Positions 31,545-39,800 of a DNA stretch of 64,000 bases are shown piece after piece. The notes beneath the pieces are model-generated. The model searched no databases, was not told the origin of the DNA, and saw only the letters and a list, made by a program, of their open reading frames with translations. Position 1 is the stretch's first letter. Each line of letters starts with the position of its first letter. This DNA comes from Bacillota bacterium. Lineage in GTDB: Bacteria; Bacillota; Dehalobacteriia; UBA4068; UBA4997. Location: NCBI GenBank assembly GCA_021771915.1, contig JAETNY010000005.1, positions 120,594 through 184,593 on the forward strand, given 5' to 3'. The translations under genes were made by a program, and so were the position numbers.

Positions 31545-32975
31545 TTATTCGTGCCAGCGAGAGAAGAAATGTTTTGACTCAGCGGCAACCACGCCGGAAA
31601 GCGCTACCAGCGCCACCAGGTTGGGAAAAGCCATCAGGCCGTTTAAGGCGTCGGCCAGTGTCCAGACGGTATTCAGCGCCAGGAAAGGGCCAACCAGAAC
31701 AGCCAAAATCCAGAAATAGCGATAGATTTTAACGATGGCCATATTGCCGTTGGTAAGGTATTCCACGCAGCGTTCAGCGTAATAATCCCAGCCCAGAATG
31801 GTGGTGAAAGCGAAGAACATCAGGCTCAGGGTTACACAAAGCTGGCCAATGAACGGTGCAAAGGACATGCCCTGAGCAAATGCATAGGAAGTTACGGCTA
31901 CACCCTTCAAACCTTCCTGGAACCATGCGCCGCTGATAATAATTGTCAGGCCGGTCATAGTGCAGATAATGATGGTGTCAATGAATACGCCAGTCATGGA
32001 AACCAGACCCTGTCTTACGCAGGAGTTGGTGGAAGCGGCTGCGGCGGCAATCGGGGCGGAACCAAGGCCGGCCTCATTGGAGAAGATACCGCGGCCAACG
32101 CCTCGTGAAATTGCTTCTTTCAACACTGCGCCGGAGAAACCGCCAATCGCAGCGGTGCCGGTGAACGCGCTGCTGAAAATCAGCGCAAATGCTTCCGGAA
32201 CTTTGCTGGCATTGCAAATCAGAATAACTACACAAACAATAATGTAAAAAGCGGCCATAAAAGGAACCACAATCTCGGCTACTTTGGCGATACGCTTAAT
32301 ACCGCCGATGATAACCAGAGCAACCAGGAAAGATACGATAATAGCCGTCAGTACGGTTGCCCAGGTATAATTTATATCGCCGATTGAAAAAGCAATATTG
32401 GCTTTGTTGGGGTCAAACAGGGTTTCAACTGCACCAGCCACACCGTTAATCTGGGTTACCGTGCCGATACCCAATAAACCGGCGCTGGCGCCGAAGAAAG
32501 CAAATATTTTGGCTAACCAGCGCCAGTTTTTGCCCATGCCGCGCTCAATGTAATAGAAAGGGCCGCCCAAAACATGGCCGTCCGGCTCAATGGTGCGGTA
32601 TTTGATAGCCAGCAGACCCTCGGCATATTTGGTGGCCATGCCGAAGAATGCGGCCAGCCACATCCAGAACAGTGCGCCGGGGCCGCCCAGGCAGATAGCG
32701 GTGGCTACGCCTACGATATTACCAGTGCCGATGGTGGCGGAAAGTGCGGTACATAACGCGCCAAAACTGGTAACCTCGCCCTCGCCGTCCTGTTCATTCT
32801 GGAACATATAGCGCAGCGCGCGCGGCATGCGGATAACCTGCACCAGACCGCTGCGTACGGTCAGCAGGATACCTGTGGCAAAGATTAGAACCATCAACGG
32901 CCAGTCCCAAATCCATGCGTCAGCCACATCTATAAACTCAGCAAGTTTTTTGCCAATTACATTTAATAAATCCAT
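31545..32975 (-). CDS. Sodium:alanine/glycine symporter (AGCS family)
   Basis: A 476-residue carrier with about 11 membrane helices that brings small neutral amino acids into the cell with sodium. AGCS features include SFGALCTALSATIGTGNIVG (helix 3 substrate/ion site), GGPGALFWMWLAAFFGMATKYAE, GGPFYYIERGMG and the SNEAGLGSAPIAAAAA stretch. The longest frame begins one codon earlier with TTG; ATG 32975 has AGGAGG 10 bases upstream. It is a lone gene with its own terminator. Alanine or glycine is the expected substrate; selectivity cannot be read here. Confidence 0.94.
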   Translation of the reverse strand: MDLLNVIGKKLAEFIDVADAWIWDWPLMVLIFATGILLTVRSGLVQVIRMPRALRYMFQNEQDGEGEVTSFGALCTALSATIGTGNIVGVATAICLGGPGALFWMWLAAFFGMATKYAEGLLAIKYRTIEPDGHVLGGPFYYIERGMGKNWRWLAKIFAFFGASAGLLGIGTVTQINGVAGAVETLFDPNKANIAFSIGDINYTWATVLTAIIVSFLVALVIIGGIKRIAKVAEIVVPFMAAFYIIVCVVILICNASKVPEAFALIFSSAFTGTAAIGGFSGAVLKEAISRGVGRGIFSNEAGLGSAPIAAAAASTNSCVRQGLVSMTGVFIDTIIICTMTGLTIIISGAWFQEGLKGVAVTSYAFAQGMSFAPFIGQLCVTLSLMFFAFTTILGWDYYAERCVEYLTNGNMAIVKIYRYFWILAVLVGPFLALNTVWTLADALNGLMAFPNLVALVALSGVVAAESKHFFSRWHE

Positions 32976-33206
32976 CAATATAACCTCCTGTAAACTTTAT
33001 GTTTTAAATTTTAGCACATAAAACTGAAAAAAACAATATTTTAAGGTAATGTATACAAAGAATTTGTTAAAAACTTAAAATTTAAGGCACACTTATTTGG
33101 ACTGGACAAATTGGATTAATTGTGCTAAAATAAGCAAACAATTTTAGTGTAAATGTATTTTTAACAGATATAAATGAGGCGTGTTGCTTTTGAGGGAGGG
33201 CTGTTT

Positions 33207-33914
33207 GTGCTTTCAGTTTTTATTAATATTGGAACGATTTTGTTGGGCGGAATGTTGGGGCTGTTTTTTAATCGAAGTTTTCCACCGCATATTGTTGATA
33301 CGGTGATGAAAGGTCTGGCGCTTTGTGTGCTTTATATTGGTATCAGCGGAGCCTTTGAGGGCAATTATATATTAGTAACTATAATTTCTGTGGCATTGGG
33401 TGGCGCTTTGGGTGAATGGCTGGATTTGGACGGCCGTCTGAACCGTCTTGGTCAGTTCCTGGAAGAAAAATTTGGCTCCAAAACAGCTTTGGTTGGTGCG
33501 CCGCGTAAATCGCTGGCAGAGGGCTTTGTTTCGGCCAGCATGCTTTTTTGTGTGGGCGCTATGGCTATCGTCGGTTCTTTGCAAAGCGGTCTGACTGGTG
33601 ACCACAGCACAATTATTGCCAAGTCGCTGCTTGACGGTATCGCTGCCGTGCTGCTGGCATCTTCTCTGGGCGCCGGCGTGCTGTTCTCGGCGGCTGCGGT
33701 ATTTGTATATCAGGGCAGCATTGTGCTGTTGGCAGAGATGTTGGAGCCGCTGCTGGACAGCGCTACCGTTGCGGAAATGTCTTGCGCTGGCTCGCTGCTG
33801 ATTGTTGGTCTGGCTTTAAATATGTTGGATATCACCAAACTGAAAATTACCAACTACATACCAGCTGTATTTCTTCCTATTCTCCTCTGTATTTTTTTAA
33901 ATCTTGACAATTAA
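33207..33914 (+). CDS. DUF554 family membrane protein
   Basis: A 235-residue protein of the YdfK/DUF554 type with about seven membrane helices. The N-terminus MLSVFINIGTILLGGMLGLF, the GEWLDLDGRLNRLGQFLEEK loop and the FVSASMLFCVGAMAIVGSLQ helix are characteristic. GTG 33207 is chosen because GGGAGGG lies five bases upstream and the family starts right before this helix; the longest frame would begin with 11 non-family residues. Function is unknown. It is upstream of the branched-chain amino acid importer but has a separate transcript, since the importer has its own promoter. Confidence 0.88.
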   Translation: MLSVFINIGTILLGGMLGLFFNRSFPPHIVDTVMKGLALCVLYIGISGAFEGNYILVTIISVALGGALGEWLDLDGRLNRLGQFLEEKFGSKTALVGAPRKSLAEGFVSASMLFCVGAMAIVGSLQSGLTGDHSTIIAKSLLDGIAAVLLASSLGAGVLFSAAAVFVYQGSIVLLAEMLEPLLDSATVAEMSCAGSLLIVGLALNMLDITKLKITNYIPAVFLPILLCIFLNLDN

Positions 33915-34039
33915 GAGTAAAAGAGTGCATTGCGTAGGCTGGTAATTATGAAGTGAAATATTTTTAATTTGTATGCGCATTTGCCAAGGATTTAAAAAAT
34001 GTATACAGTATATTTGGGTGGGCGTTGCCTGAAAAATGC

Positions 34040-34068
34040 TTGCAATTTTGTATAAACTGTTGTATAAT
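34040..34068 (+). promoter_or_regulatory. Promoter of the branched-chain amino acid importer operon
   Basis: TTGCAA (34040-34045), 17 bases, TATAAT (34063-34068), with a leader of about 83 bases that contains a small CACTG/CAGTG hairpin. Confidence 0.8.
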
Positions 34069-34157
34069 ATCTTTAATATACAGCAGACAAATGTCCACTG
34101 CCAGAGGACAGTGTTTCGCTGGAAAGACAAAGTAAATTTTAGGAGGTTGTTATTGCA

Positions 34158-35375
34158 ATGAAAAAGTTATTAGCACTGGTTGCTGTTTTGGCGATGGCTC
34201 TGGCTATCTGCACCGCCTGCGGCAACGACAAGACTGGCGGCAATGCTGACAATCAGCAGAGCAGCAGCAACAAGACCATCACGATTGGTATTTATGAGCC
34301 AGCTTCTGGTGAGAACGGCCCCGGCGGCAAGCAGGAAGTTCTGGGCGTTAAATATGCTCATTCTTTGCAGCCCACGGTAGAAATCAATGGTGAAACTTAT
34401 GATATCAAACTGCAAGAGGTTGATAATCAGTCTGATACAACTAAGGCTGTAAGCGCAGCGCAGAATCTGGTTGCGTCTAATGTATCCGTTGTTTTGGGCA
34501 GTTATGGTTCTGGCGTGGCTATTGCTGGCGGTCCTTATTTTGAACAGGCTCAAATTCCGGCTATCGGTATTTCCTGCACCAATCCGCAGGTAACAGAGGG
34601 CAACGATTATTATTTCCGCGTTTGCTTCCTGGACCCGTTCCAGGGTACTGTTATGGCCAACTTTGCTAAAGATGAAATGAATGCTGAAACTGCTTTTGTA
34701 ATCACTCAGCTGGGTGACGACTATTCCGCAGGTTTGGGTACCTATTTCAAACAGGCGTTTGAGGGCTTGGGCGGCACAGTTCTGGAAGCTCAGTTCCAGA
34801 CTGGCGAAACTGACTTTAACGCCATTTTGACCAATGTTTTGAACTCTGATGCCGACGTAATTTTTGCTCCTTCTTCCATTCAGACTGCTCCGCTGTTAAT
34901 TCAGCAGGCTCGTCAGATGGGCATTACCCTGCCGATTTTGGCTGGCGATACCTGGGAGAATGAGTCTATTATCAAAAATGCCGGTCAGTATGCAACTGAC
35001 GTATATCTGTCCACTTTCTTTGATGAAAACGATACTTCCAACCCGGCAGCTGCTGAGTTTGTAAGCGGCTTTAAGGCCTGGTTGAACGCTGACCAGCAGA
35101 ACCTGACCAACAACGGCGGCGGCGACGGCGTGGCTGCGGTTTCCGCTTTGGGCTTTGACGCTTATAACGTAGCTTTGGAGGCTATTGCTGCGGCTAACTC
35201 CACCGTTGGCGCTGATATCCGCAACGCTCTGCCTGGTGTTGAGTACACTGGTGTTACCGGTTCCATCACCTTTAATGAAACTGGCGACGCTAACAAAGAT
35301 ATGGCTTATGTTAAGACTATTGACGTTGAAAACGGCAACTTCAAATTCTTGAAGACACAGTCTGTTGGCGAGTAA
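34158..35375 (+). CDS. livK: Branched-chain amino acid ABC transporter substrate-binding lipoprotein
   Basis: A 405-residue periplasmic-binding-protein-fold lipoprotein. The signal peptide ends AICTAC, with lipidated cysteine at about residue 21, followed by an Asn/Ser-rich linker. The core starts ITIGIYEPASGENGPGGKQE and contains VLGSYGSGVAIAGGPYFEQA and FVITQLGDDYSAGLGTYFKQ, typical of LivJ/LivK-type type-1 binding proteins. Leucine, isoleucine or valine is the usual ligand, though family members also bind other amino acids or amides. AGGAGG precedes ATG 34158. First gene of livKHMGF. Confidence 0.93.
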   Translation: MKKLLALVAVLAMALAICTACGNDKTGGNADNQQSSSNKTITIGIYEPASGENGPGGKQEVLGVKYAHSLQPTVEINGETYDIKLQEVDNQSDTTKAVSAAQNLVASNVSVVLGSYGSGVAIAGGPYFEQAQIPAIGISCTNPQVTEGNDYYFRVCFLDPFQGTVMANFAKDEMNAETAFVITQLGDDYSAGLGTYFKQAFEGLGGTVLEAQFQTGETDFNAILTNVLNSDADVIFAPSSIQTAPLLIQQARQMGITLPILAGDTWENESIIKNAGQYATDVYLSTFFDENDTSNPAAAEFVSGFKAWLNADQQNLTNNGGGDGVAAVSALGFDAYNVALEAIAAANSTVGADIRNALPGVEYTGVTGSITFNETGDANKDMAYVKTIDVENGNFKFLKTQSVGE

Positions 35376-35416
35376 TTTGCTTAAAACCTATTAGGCTATT
35401 AAGCTGTCCGGCGGCT

Positions 35417-35435
35417 GGCGAGCATTGTGCTTGCC
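35417..35435 (+). repeat. GC-rich stem-loop in the livK-livH spacer
   Basis: GGCGAGCA (35417-35424) pairs with TGCTTGCC (35428-35435). It directly precedes the attenuating terminator and may stabilise the livK mRNA 3' end. Confidence 0.55.
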
Positions 35436-35467
35436 GGCTGTTGGCCGCTTAAATTAGCGCAGAAAAA

Positions 35468-35522
35468 AGCATTGATTTGCTGCTGAGCGAGTCAAATTCA
35501 CCAGTAAATCAATGCTCTTTTA
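35468..35522 (+). terminator. Partial terminator between livK and livH
   Basis: AGCATTGATTTGCTG (35468-35482) pairs with CAGTAAATCAATGCT (35502-35516), then CTTTTATT. Located inside the operon, it would let more binding protein than permease be made. Confidence 0.78.
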
Positions 35523-35612
35523 TTCGCTCTTGACGGTTGTAATATCGGGAATTATTTTTGGTTTTTAATCAGTATATGCTTATAAATTTTTAGGAATGAG
35601 GTGTTGCTGCCT

Positions 35613-36497
35613 ATGGATAACCTTTCTTATTACATACAGCAGCTGTTAACCGGCGTTTCGGTTGGCGGTCAATATGCACTGATTGCGATTGGTTACACAA
35701 TGGTTTACGGTATTTTGCGGCTGATTAACTTTGCCCACGGCGATATTTTTATGGCTGCCGGCTTTTTTATGGTCTATGCTTCAGCCAGCCTGCCGTTGTA
35801 TATCTCCATACCCTTGGTGTTGCTGCTCACGGTTATTTTGGGTGTTTCTGTGGAACGTATTGCGTATAAGCCTTTGCGTCAGGCTCCGCGTATGTCGATT
35901 ATGATTTCAGCGATTGGTGTTTCTTATTTGCTGCAAAATTTTGCCACATATTATACTGGCGGTTTACCACGCAGCTATCCCACCATTCCCTTTATCAGTA
36001 AGATTATTTCGATTGGAACAGTCACTACCTCCTGGATTACGCTGCTGACGCCGGTTTTGACATTGGCGCTGGTGATTGGCCTGGTGGCTTTGATTAAGTA
36101 TACCAAAATGGGTATGGCCATGCGTGCGGTTTCCAAGGATTTTGAAACTGCCCAGCTGATGGGCATTAAGATTAACAATATTATTAGTATTACTTTTATT
36201 ATTGGTTCTTTTTTGGCTGGTGTTGGTTCCATTCTGTTCTTTACCAAATATCCCACGGTTTTGCCGACTATTGGCGCGATGCCAGGCTTAAAGGCTTTTG
36301 TGGCGGCGGTTTTCGGCGGCATTGGTTCTATTCCCGGTGCGGTTGTGGGCGCGTTTGTTATCGGTATTTGTGAGAACATCATCAAAGCCATGGGGTATAC
36401 CACATTCAGCGATGCCTTTACATTTGTGCTGCTGATTTTGGTATTGATTGTCAGACCCTCCGGTCTGTTTGGCGAAAAATCGACAGAGAAGGTGTGA
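35613..36497 (+). CDS. livH: Branched-chain amino acid ABC transporter permease LivH
   Basis: The 294-residue inner permease subunit begins MDNLSYYIQQLLTGVSVGGQ and has about eight membrane helices. Family signs are GYTMVYGILRLINFAHGDIF in the second helix and PGLKAFVAAVFGGIGSIPGA (EAA-like loop) near residue 225. ATG 35613 is preferred; a TTG four codons earlier lies directly on the GAGGTG. It is followed after four bases by livM. Confidence 0.93.
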   Translation: MDNLSYYIQQLLTGVSVGGQYALIAIGYTMVYGILRLINFAHGDIFMAAGFFMVYASASLPLYISIPLVLLLTVILGVSVERIAYKPLRQAPRMSIMISAIGVSYLLQNFATYYTGGLPRSYPTIPFISKIISIGTVTTSWITLLTPVLTLALVIGLVALIKYTKMGMAMRAVSKDFETAQLMGIKINNIISITFIIGSFLAGVGSILFFTKYPTVLPTIGAMPGLKAFVAAVFGGIGSIPGAVVGAFVIGICENIIKAMGYTTFSDAFTFVLLILVLIVRPSGLFGEKSTEKV

Positions 36498-36501
36498 GCA
36501 T

Positions 36502-37650
36502 ATGGCTAAAGATAATGAAAAAATCATACAGCAGAATATGCTGAAGCCAGATGGCTTAAACCCTAAAGTTAAATATTCGATTGCCGCTGTGTTGTTGGCG
36601 TTGCTGTTGTTGGGCATTTGGTGGCTGGAGCAGATTTTGCCGCCCAGTTCAATTATATTTACGGTTCTGAAAAAAGGCGCTATTTATTCGCTGATTGCCG
36701 TATCGCTTAATCTGCTGAACGGCTTTACAGGTTTGTTCTCATTGGGTCAGGCTGGTTTCATGCTGATTGGCGCTTATACCTATGCGGTTCTGACTATTCC
36801 GCCGGAATCCCGGGCGGCTGTTTACATGTATTATGACGGCGGTATTATTGATTTCGCTTTGCCAGTGCCGGTGGCGATGCTGCTGGCCGGTTGTCTGGCC
36901 GGTCTTTGTGGTTTCCTGATTGGCCTGCCGGTATTGCGCCTGAAAAGCGACTATCTGGCGATTGCCACGCTGGGTTTTGCGGAAATTATCCGCGCCATTG
37001 TGCAGTATGATAAGCTGGGCCCGATTACCAACGCTTCAAACCTGCTGCGTTCTTTTCCGGTTTTCCGTTCCACACTGTTTCCGTTCATTGTGGCTGGCTT
37101 GTGTATTGCGGTAATCTGTTTGCTGATTAATTCTTCTTATGGCCGCGCTTTCAAGGCTATTCGTGATGATGAAATTGCGGCCGAGGCTATGGGTATCAAT
37201 CTGTTTGCGCATAAGGAAATGGCGCTGGTGACTTCCGCCTTTTTCGCCGGTATCGGCGGCGCATTGCTGGCCATGTTCCAGATGATGGTGCAGGCCAGGG
37301 CTTTTACCTCGGCTATGACTTATGAAATTCTGCTGATTGTGGTAATTGGCGGTATTGGTTCGATTACCGGTTCAATTATCGCTTCTTTCCTGTTTATTGC
37401 CTGCTCTGAGTGGTGGCTGCGTTTTCTGGACGAGGTTCAGATTATTAAAGGTTTCCAGCTGCCGTTCATGCGCTCCGGTTTCCGCATGGTAGTTTTCTCA
37501 ATTATTATCATGTTCGTGGTACTTTTCTATCGCAAGGGTATTATGGGTACCAAAGAATTTTCCATAGACGGCATTTACAAATTCTTCCGCCGGCTCTTTA
37601 CGGGCGAGGGCAAAAAACCTAAGGAGCAGAAAGGGGGCGGCGCGGCATGA
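36502..37650 (+). CDS. livM: Branched-chain amino acid ABC transporter permease LivM
   Basis: A 382-residue second permease subunit with about ten helices. It carries SLNLLNGFTGLFSLGQAGFM, AIATLGFAEIIRAIVQYDKL and the coupling loop AFKAIRDDEIAAEAMGINLF, all typical of LivM. The C-terminus is a basic-acidic cytoplasmic tail ending KEQKGGGAA. ATG 36502 has AGAAGGTG upstream and lies four bases after the livH stop. It overlaps livG by four bases (ATGA). Confidence 0.93.
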   Translation: MAKDNEKIIQQNMLKPDGLNPKVKYSIAAVLLALLLLGIWWLEQILPPSSIIFTVLKKGAIYSLIAVSLNLLNGFTGLFSLGQAGFMLIGAYTYAVLTIPPESRAAVYMYYDGGIIDFALPVPVAMLLAGCLAGLCGFLIGLPVLRLKSDYLAIATLGFAEIIRAIVQYDKLGPITNASNLLRSFPVFRSTLFPFIVAGLCIAVICLLINSSYGRAFKAIRDDEIAAEAMGINLFAHKEMALVTSAFFAGIGGALLAMFQMMVQARAFTSAMTYEILLIVVIGGIGSITGSIIASFLFIACSEWWLRFLDEVQIIKGFQLPFMRSGFRMVVFSIIIMFVVLFYRKGIMGTKEFSIDGIYKFFRRLFTGEGKKPKEQKGGGAA

Positions 37651-38495
37651 GTGAGAACATATTGCATGTGGAGAATATAACCATGCAGTTCGGCGGCGTG
37701 GTGGCGGTTAATAATCTTTCGCTTGATGTAAACCGCGGCGAGATTGTGGCGCTGATTGGCCCGAACGGCGCCGGTAAGACCACGGCCTTTAACGTAATTA
37801 CCGGTGTTTATGAGCCGACTAACGGCCGCGTGGATTTCTGCGGCGAAAATATGATTCAGAATTATCCCAAGGGCAATATGGCGAAAAGCTATAAAGGAGA
37901 AAATCTGGGGCTTTATAAAAATAGTGTTTCAAAAACGCCTGACCAGATTACCAAGCTGGGTATCGCCCGGACGTTTCAGAATATCCGTCTGTTTTCCGGG
38001 CTGACAGTTTTTGAAAATGTACTGATTGCCAAACATATGCGTGCCAGACAGAATATTTTTAGCGCAACTTTTCGTCTGAATTATAAAGAGGAGCAGCGCA
38101 TGCGGCGCGAGGCCATGGAACTTTTGGAAATTCAGGATATGGGTCATTTGAAAGATGACATTGCCGGTTCTCTGCCTTATGGTATTCAGCGTCGTCTGGA
38201 AATTGCACGCGCGTTGGCTACGGAACCGCAGCTATTGCTGCTGGATGAACCGGCAGCCGGTATGAACCCACAGGAAACGCAGGAACTGACTGATTTTATT
38301 TTGGAGATTAAGAATAACTATAATCTTTCCGTTTTTATGATTGAACATCATATGGATTTGGTTATGCAGATTTCCAACCGCATTTATGTGTTGGATTTTG
38401 GCAGCCTGATTGCGCAGGGTCTGCCGGAGGAAATCAGCAATAATCCCAGAGTTATTGAAGCTTATTTGGGGGTGAGCGACGATGCTGAAAATTGA
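37647..38495 (+). CDS. livG: Branched-chain amino acid ABC transporter ATPase LivG
   Basis: A 282-residue ATPase with Walker A ALIGPNGAGKTTAFNVITG, the LivG hallmark GIARTFQNIRLFSGLTVFEN, a signature SLPYGIQRRLEIARAL, Walker B LLLLDEPAAGMNP and the switch histidine in MIEHHMDLVM. An insert of about 30 residues between Walker A and the Q-loop (NYPKGNMAKSYKGENLGLYK) makes it longer than the usual 255. Starts inside livM and overlaps livF by 14 bases. Confidence 0.94.
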   Translation: MSENILHVENITMQFGGVVAVNNLSLDVNRGEIVALIGPNGAGKTTAFNVITGVYEPTNGRVDFCGENMIQNYPKGNMAKSYKGENLGLYKNSVSKTPDQITKLGIARTFQNIRLFSGLTVFENVLIAKHMRARQNIFSATFRLNYKEEQRMRREAMELLEIQDMGHLKDDIAGSLPYGIQRRLEIARALATEPQLLLLDEPAAGMNPQETQELTDFILEIKNNYNLSVFMIEHHMDLVMQISNRIYVLDFGSLIAQGLPEEISNNPRVIEAYLGVSDDAEN

Positions 38496-39180
38496 ACACC
38501 TTTCCGTTAATTATGGTGGTATTGAGGCGGTGCGCGATATCTCCTTTGAGGTGCCGGAGGGGGCAATTATTACTTTGATTGGCGCTAATGGCGCCGGTAA
38601 ATCAACCACTCTGCGCTCGATTGCCGGCCTGCTTAAGCCCAAAAGCGGTTCTATCACCTATAATGGCGAAGAACTTATTGGCAAGCCAACTGACCAGATT
38701 GTGGGTCGTGGTATAACGCTGGTGCCGGAGGGGCGACATGTTTTTCCGGATATGACGGTTTTGGAAAATCTGAAAATTGGCGCTTATCTGCGTAAGGATA
38801 ATCTGACTAAAGATATAAAATGGGTTTATGAACTGTTTCCCCGTCTGGAGGAGCGCTCCTGGCAGGCAGCCGGCACGCTTTCCGGCGGTGAGCAGCAAAT
38901 GCTGGCAGTGGGCCGGGCTTTGATGAGCAAACCCAAGGTGATTATGATGGACGAACCGTCGCTGGGTTTGGCTCCGATTATCGTGCAGGGTATTTTTGAT
39001 ATTATTAAGGAAATTAACCGCCAGGGCGTGACGGTTCTGTTGATTGAGCAGAACGCCAACATGGCGCTGCATATTGCGGATATTGGTTATGTTTTGGAAA
39101 CCGGTCAAATTACTATGAGCGGTCCAGGCAAAGAACTGCTGCAAAATGATGATGTGAAAAAGGCCTATTTGGGCAAATAA
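38482..39180 (+). CDS. livF: Branched-chain amino acid ABC transporter ATPase LivF
   Basis: A 232-residue second ATPase, of standard length, with LIGANGAGKSTTLRSIAGLL, the LivF marker GITLVPEGRHVFPDMTVLEN, signature TLSGGEQQMLAVGRAL and Walker B VIMMDEPSLGLAPI. The last gene of the operon; its start is within the livG coding region, and a terminator follows 28 bases after the stop. Confidence 0.94.
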   Translation: MLKIEHLSVNYGGIEAVRDISFEVPEGAIITLIGANGAGKSTTLRSIAGLLKPKSGSITYNGEELIGKPTDQIVGRGITLVPEGRHVFPDMTVLENLKIGAYLRKDNLTKDIKWVYELFPRLEERSWQAAGTLSGGEQQMLAVGRALMSKPKVIMMDEPSLGLAPIIVQGIFDIIKEINRQGVTVLLIEQNANMALHIADIGYVLETGQITMSGPGKELLQNDDVKKAYLGK

Positions 39181-39208
39181 TAAGGCGCGCGGTTGCCGCA
39201 ATAATAAA

Positions 39209-39249
39209 AATAAGGCACTTTCTATGCGAGAGTGTCTTATTCTTTTATT
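39209..39249. terminator. Terminator between livF and the convergent unknown gene
   Basis: AATAAGGCACTTTC pairs with GAGAGTGTCTTATT over a short loop, with T-rich tails on both strands. It reaches into the last codons of the minus-strand gene. Confidence 0.8.
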
Positions 39250-39635
39250 TCTGTTTCCGGCGGTGCAGCGGCCTGTTCACTTTGTGTCTGCTGCGCGCTC
39301 TGTGCGCTTTGCGCAGACTGCCAAAAGCGAATAAACTGGGGGCAATCCCACTGGTTGAAAGGGGTCAGGGTGTTGATAACGCTTAAATTGCGTTGGGTCT
39401 GCTCCCAGACGCAGCTGTAAAACAGAGCTGGGCAATATTCCTGTTCCCAGGCGGTCAGCAGGTTATCTATCGCGCGGCCGACATGTTCCGCGCGCCGCCA
39501 GGCCAGGCGTTTCTGCGCCTTTGAGGCCAACTCGCTCTGTTCAAGGCGTTGTGCCGAATTTATTAAAATATCATAACTTTCGCTCATAACCTTTAGGCTA
39601 TGCAGCGCCATTTCACTCATTGGACATTTGGGCAT
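39237..39635 (-). CDS. Small protein of unknown function
   Basis: A 132-residue cytoplasmic protein I do not recognise. It begins MPKCPMSEMALHSLKVMSES with two cysteines and continues as helices rich in Gln, Ala, Trp and Arg (QRLEQSELASKAQKRLAWRR), with a middle CPALFYSCVWEQ. The last 30 residues are a low-complexity SAQ/TQ repeat (SAQSAQSAQQTQSEQAAAP) ending in acidic residues. Only a weak purine-rich stretch precedes ATG 39635. ATG 39617 is an alternative start. The codon use fits its neighbours, so I take it to be real, but it has no clear promoter. Confidence 0.6.
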   Translation of the reverse strand: MPKCPMSEMALHSLKVMSESYDILINSAQRLEQSELASKAQKRLAWRRAEHVGRAIDNLLTAWEQEYCPALFYSCVWEQTQRNLSVINTLTPFNQWDCPQFIRFWQSAQSAQSAQQTQSEQAAAPPETEIKE

Positions 39636-39723
39636 TGTTTTTCATCACTTCTTTAATTTTGGCTTATGCTAAGGGGATTTTCCGCTTCAGATTGCAATAT
39701 TATGATAATTCTGTAAATAAACA

Positions 39724-39752
39724 TTGTAAAAATTGCCAGCTTCTGTTATAAT
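39724..39752 (+). promoter_or_regulatory. Promoter of the fhs operon
   Basis: TTGTAA (39724-39729), 17 bases, TATAAT (39747-39752), about 48 bases upstream of the fhs start codon. Confidence 0.75.
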
Positions 39753-39800
39753 AATAAAAATATTAACCTATATTATTCATATTAGAAAGGCGGAAAAAAT

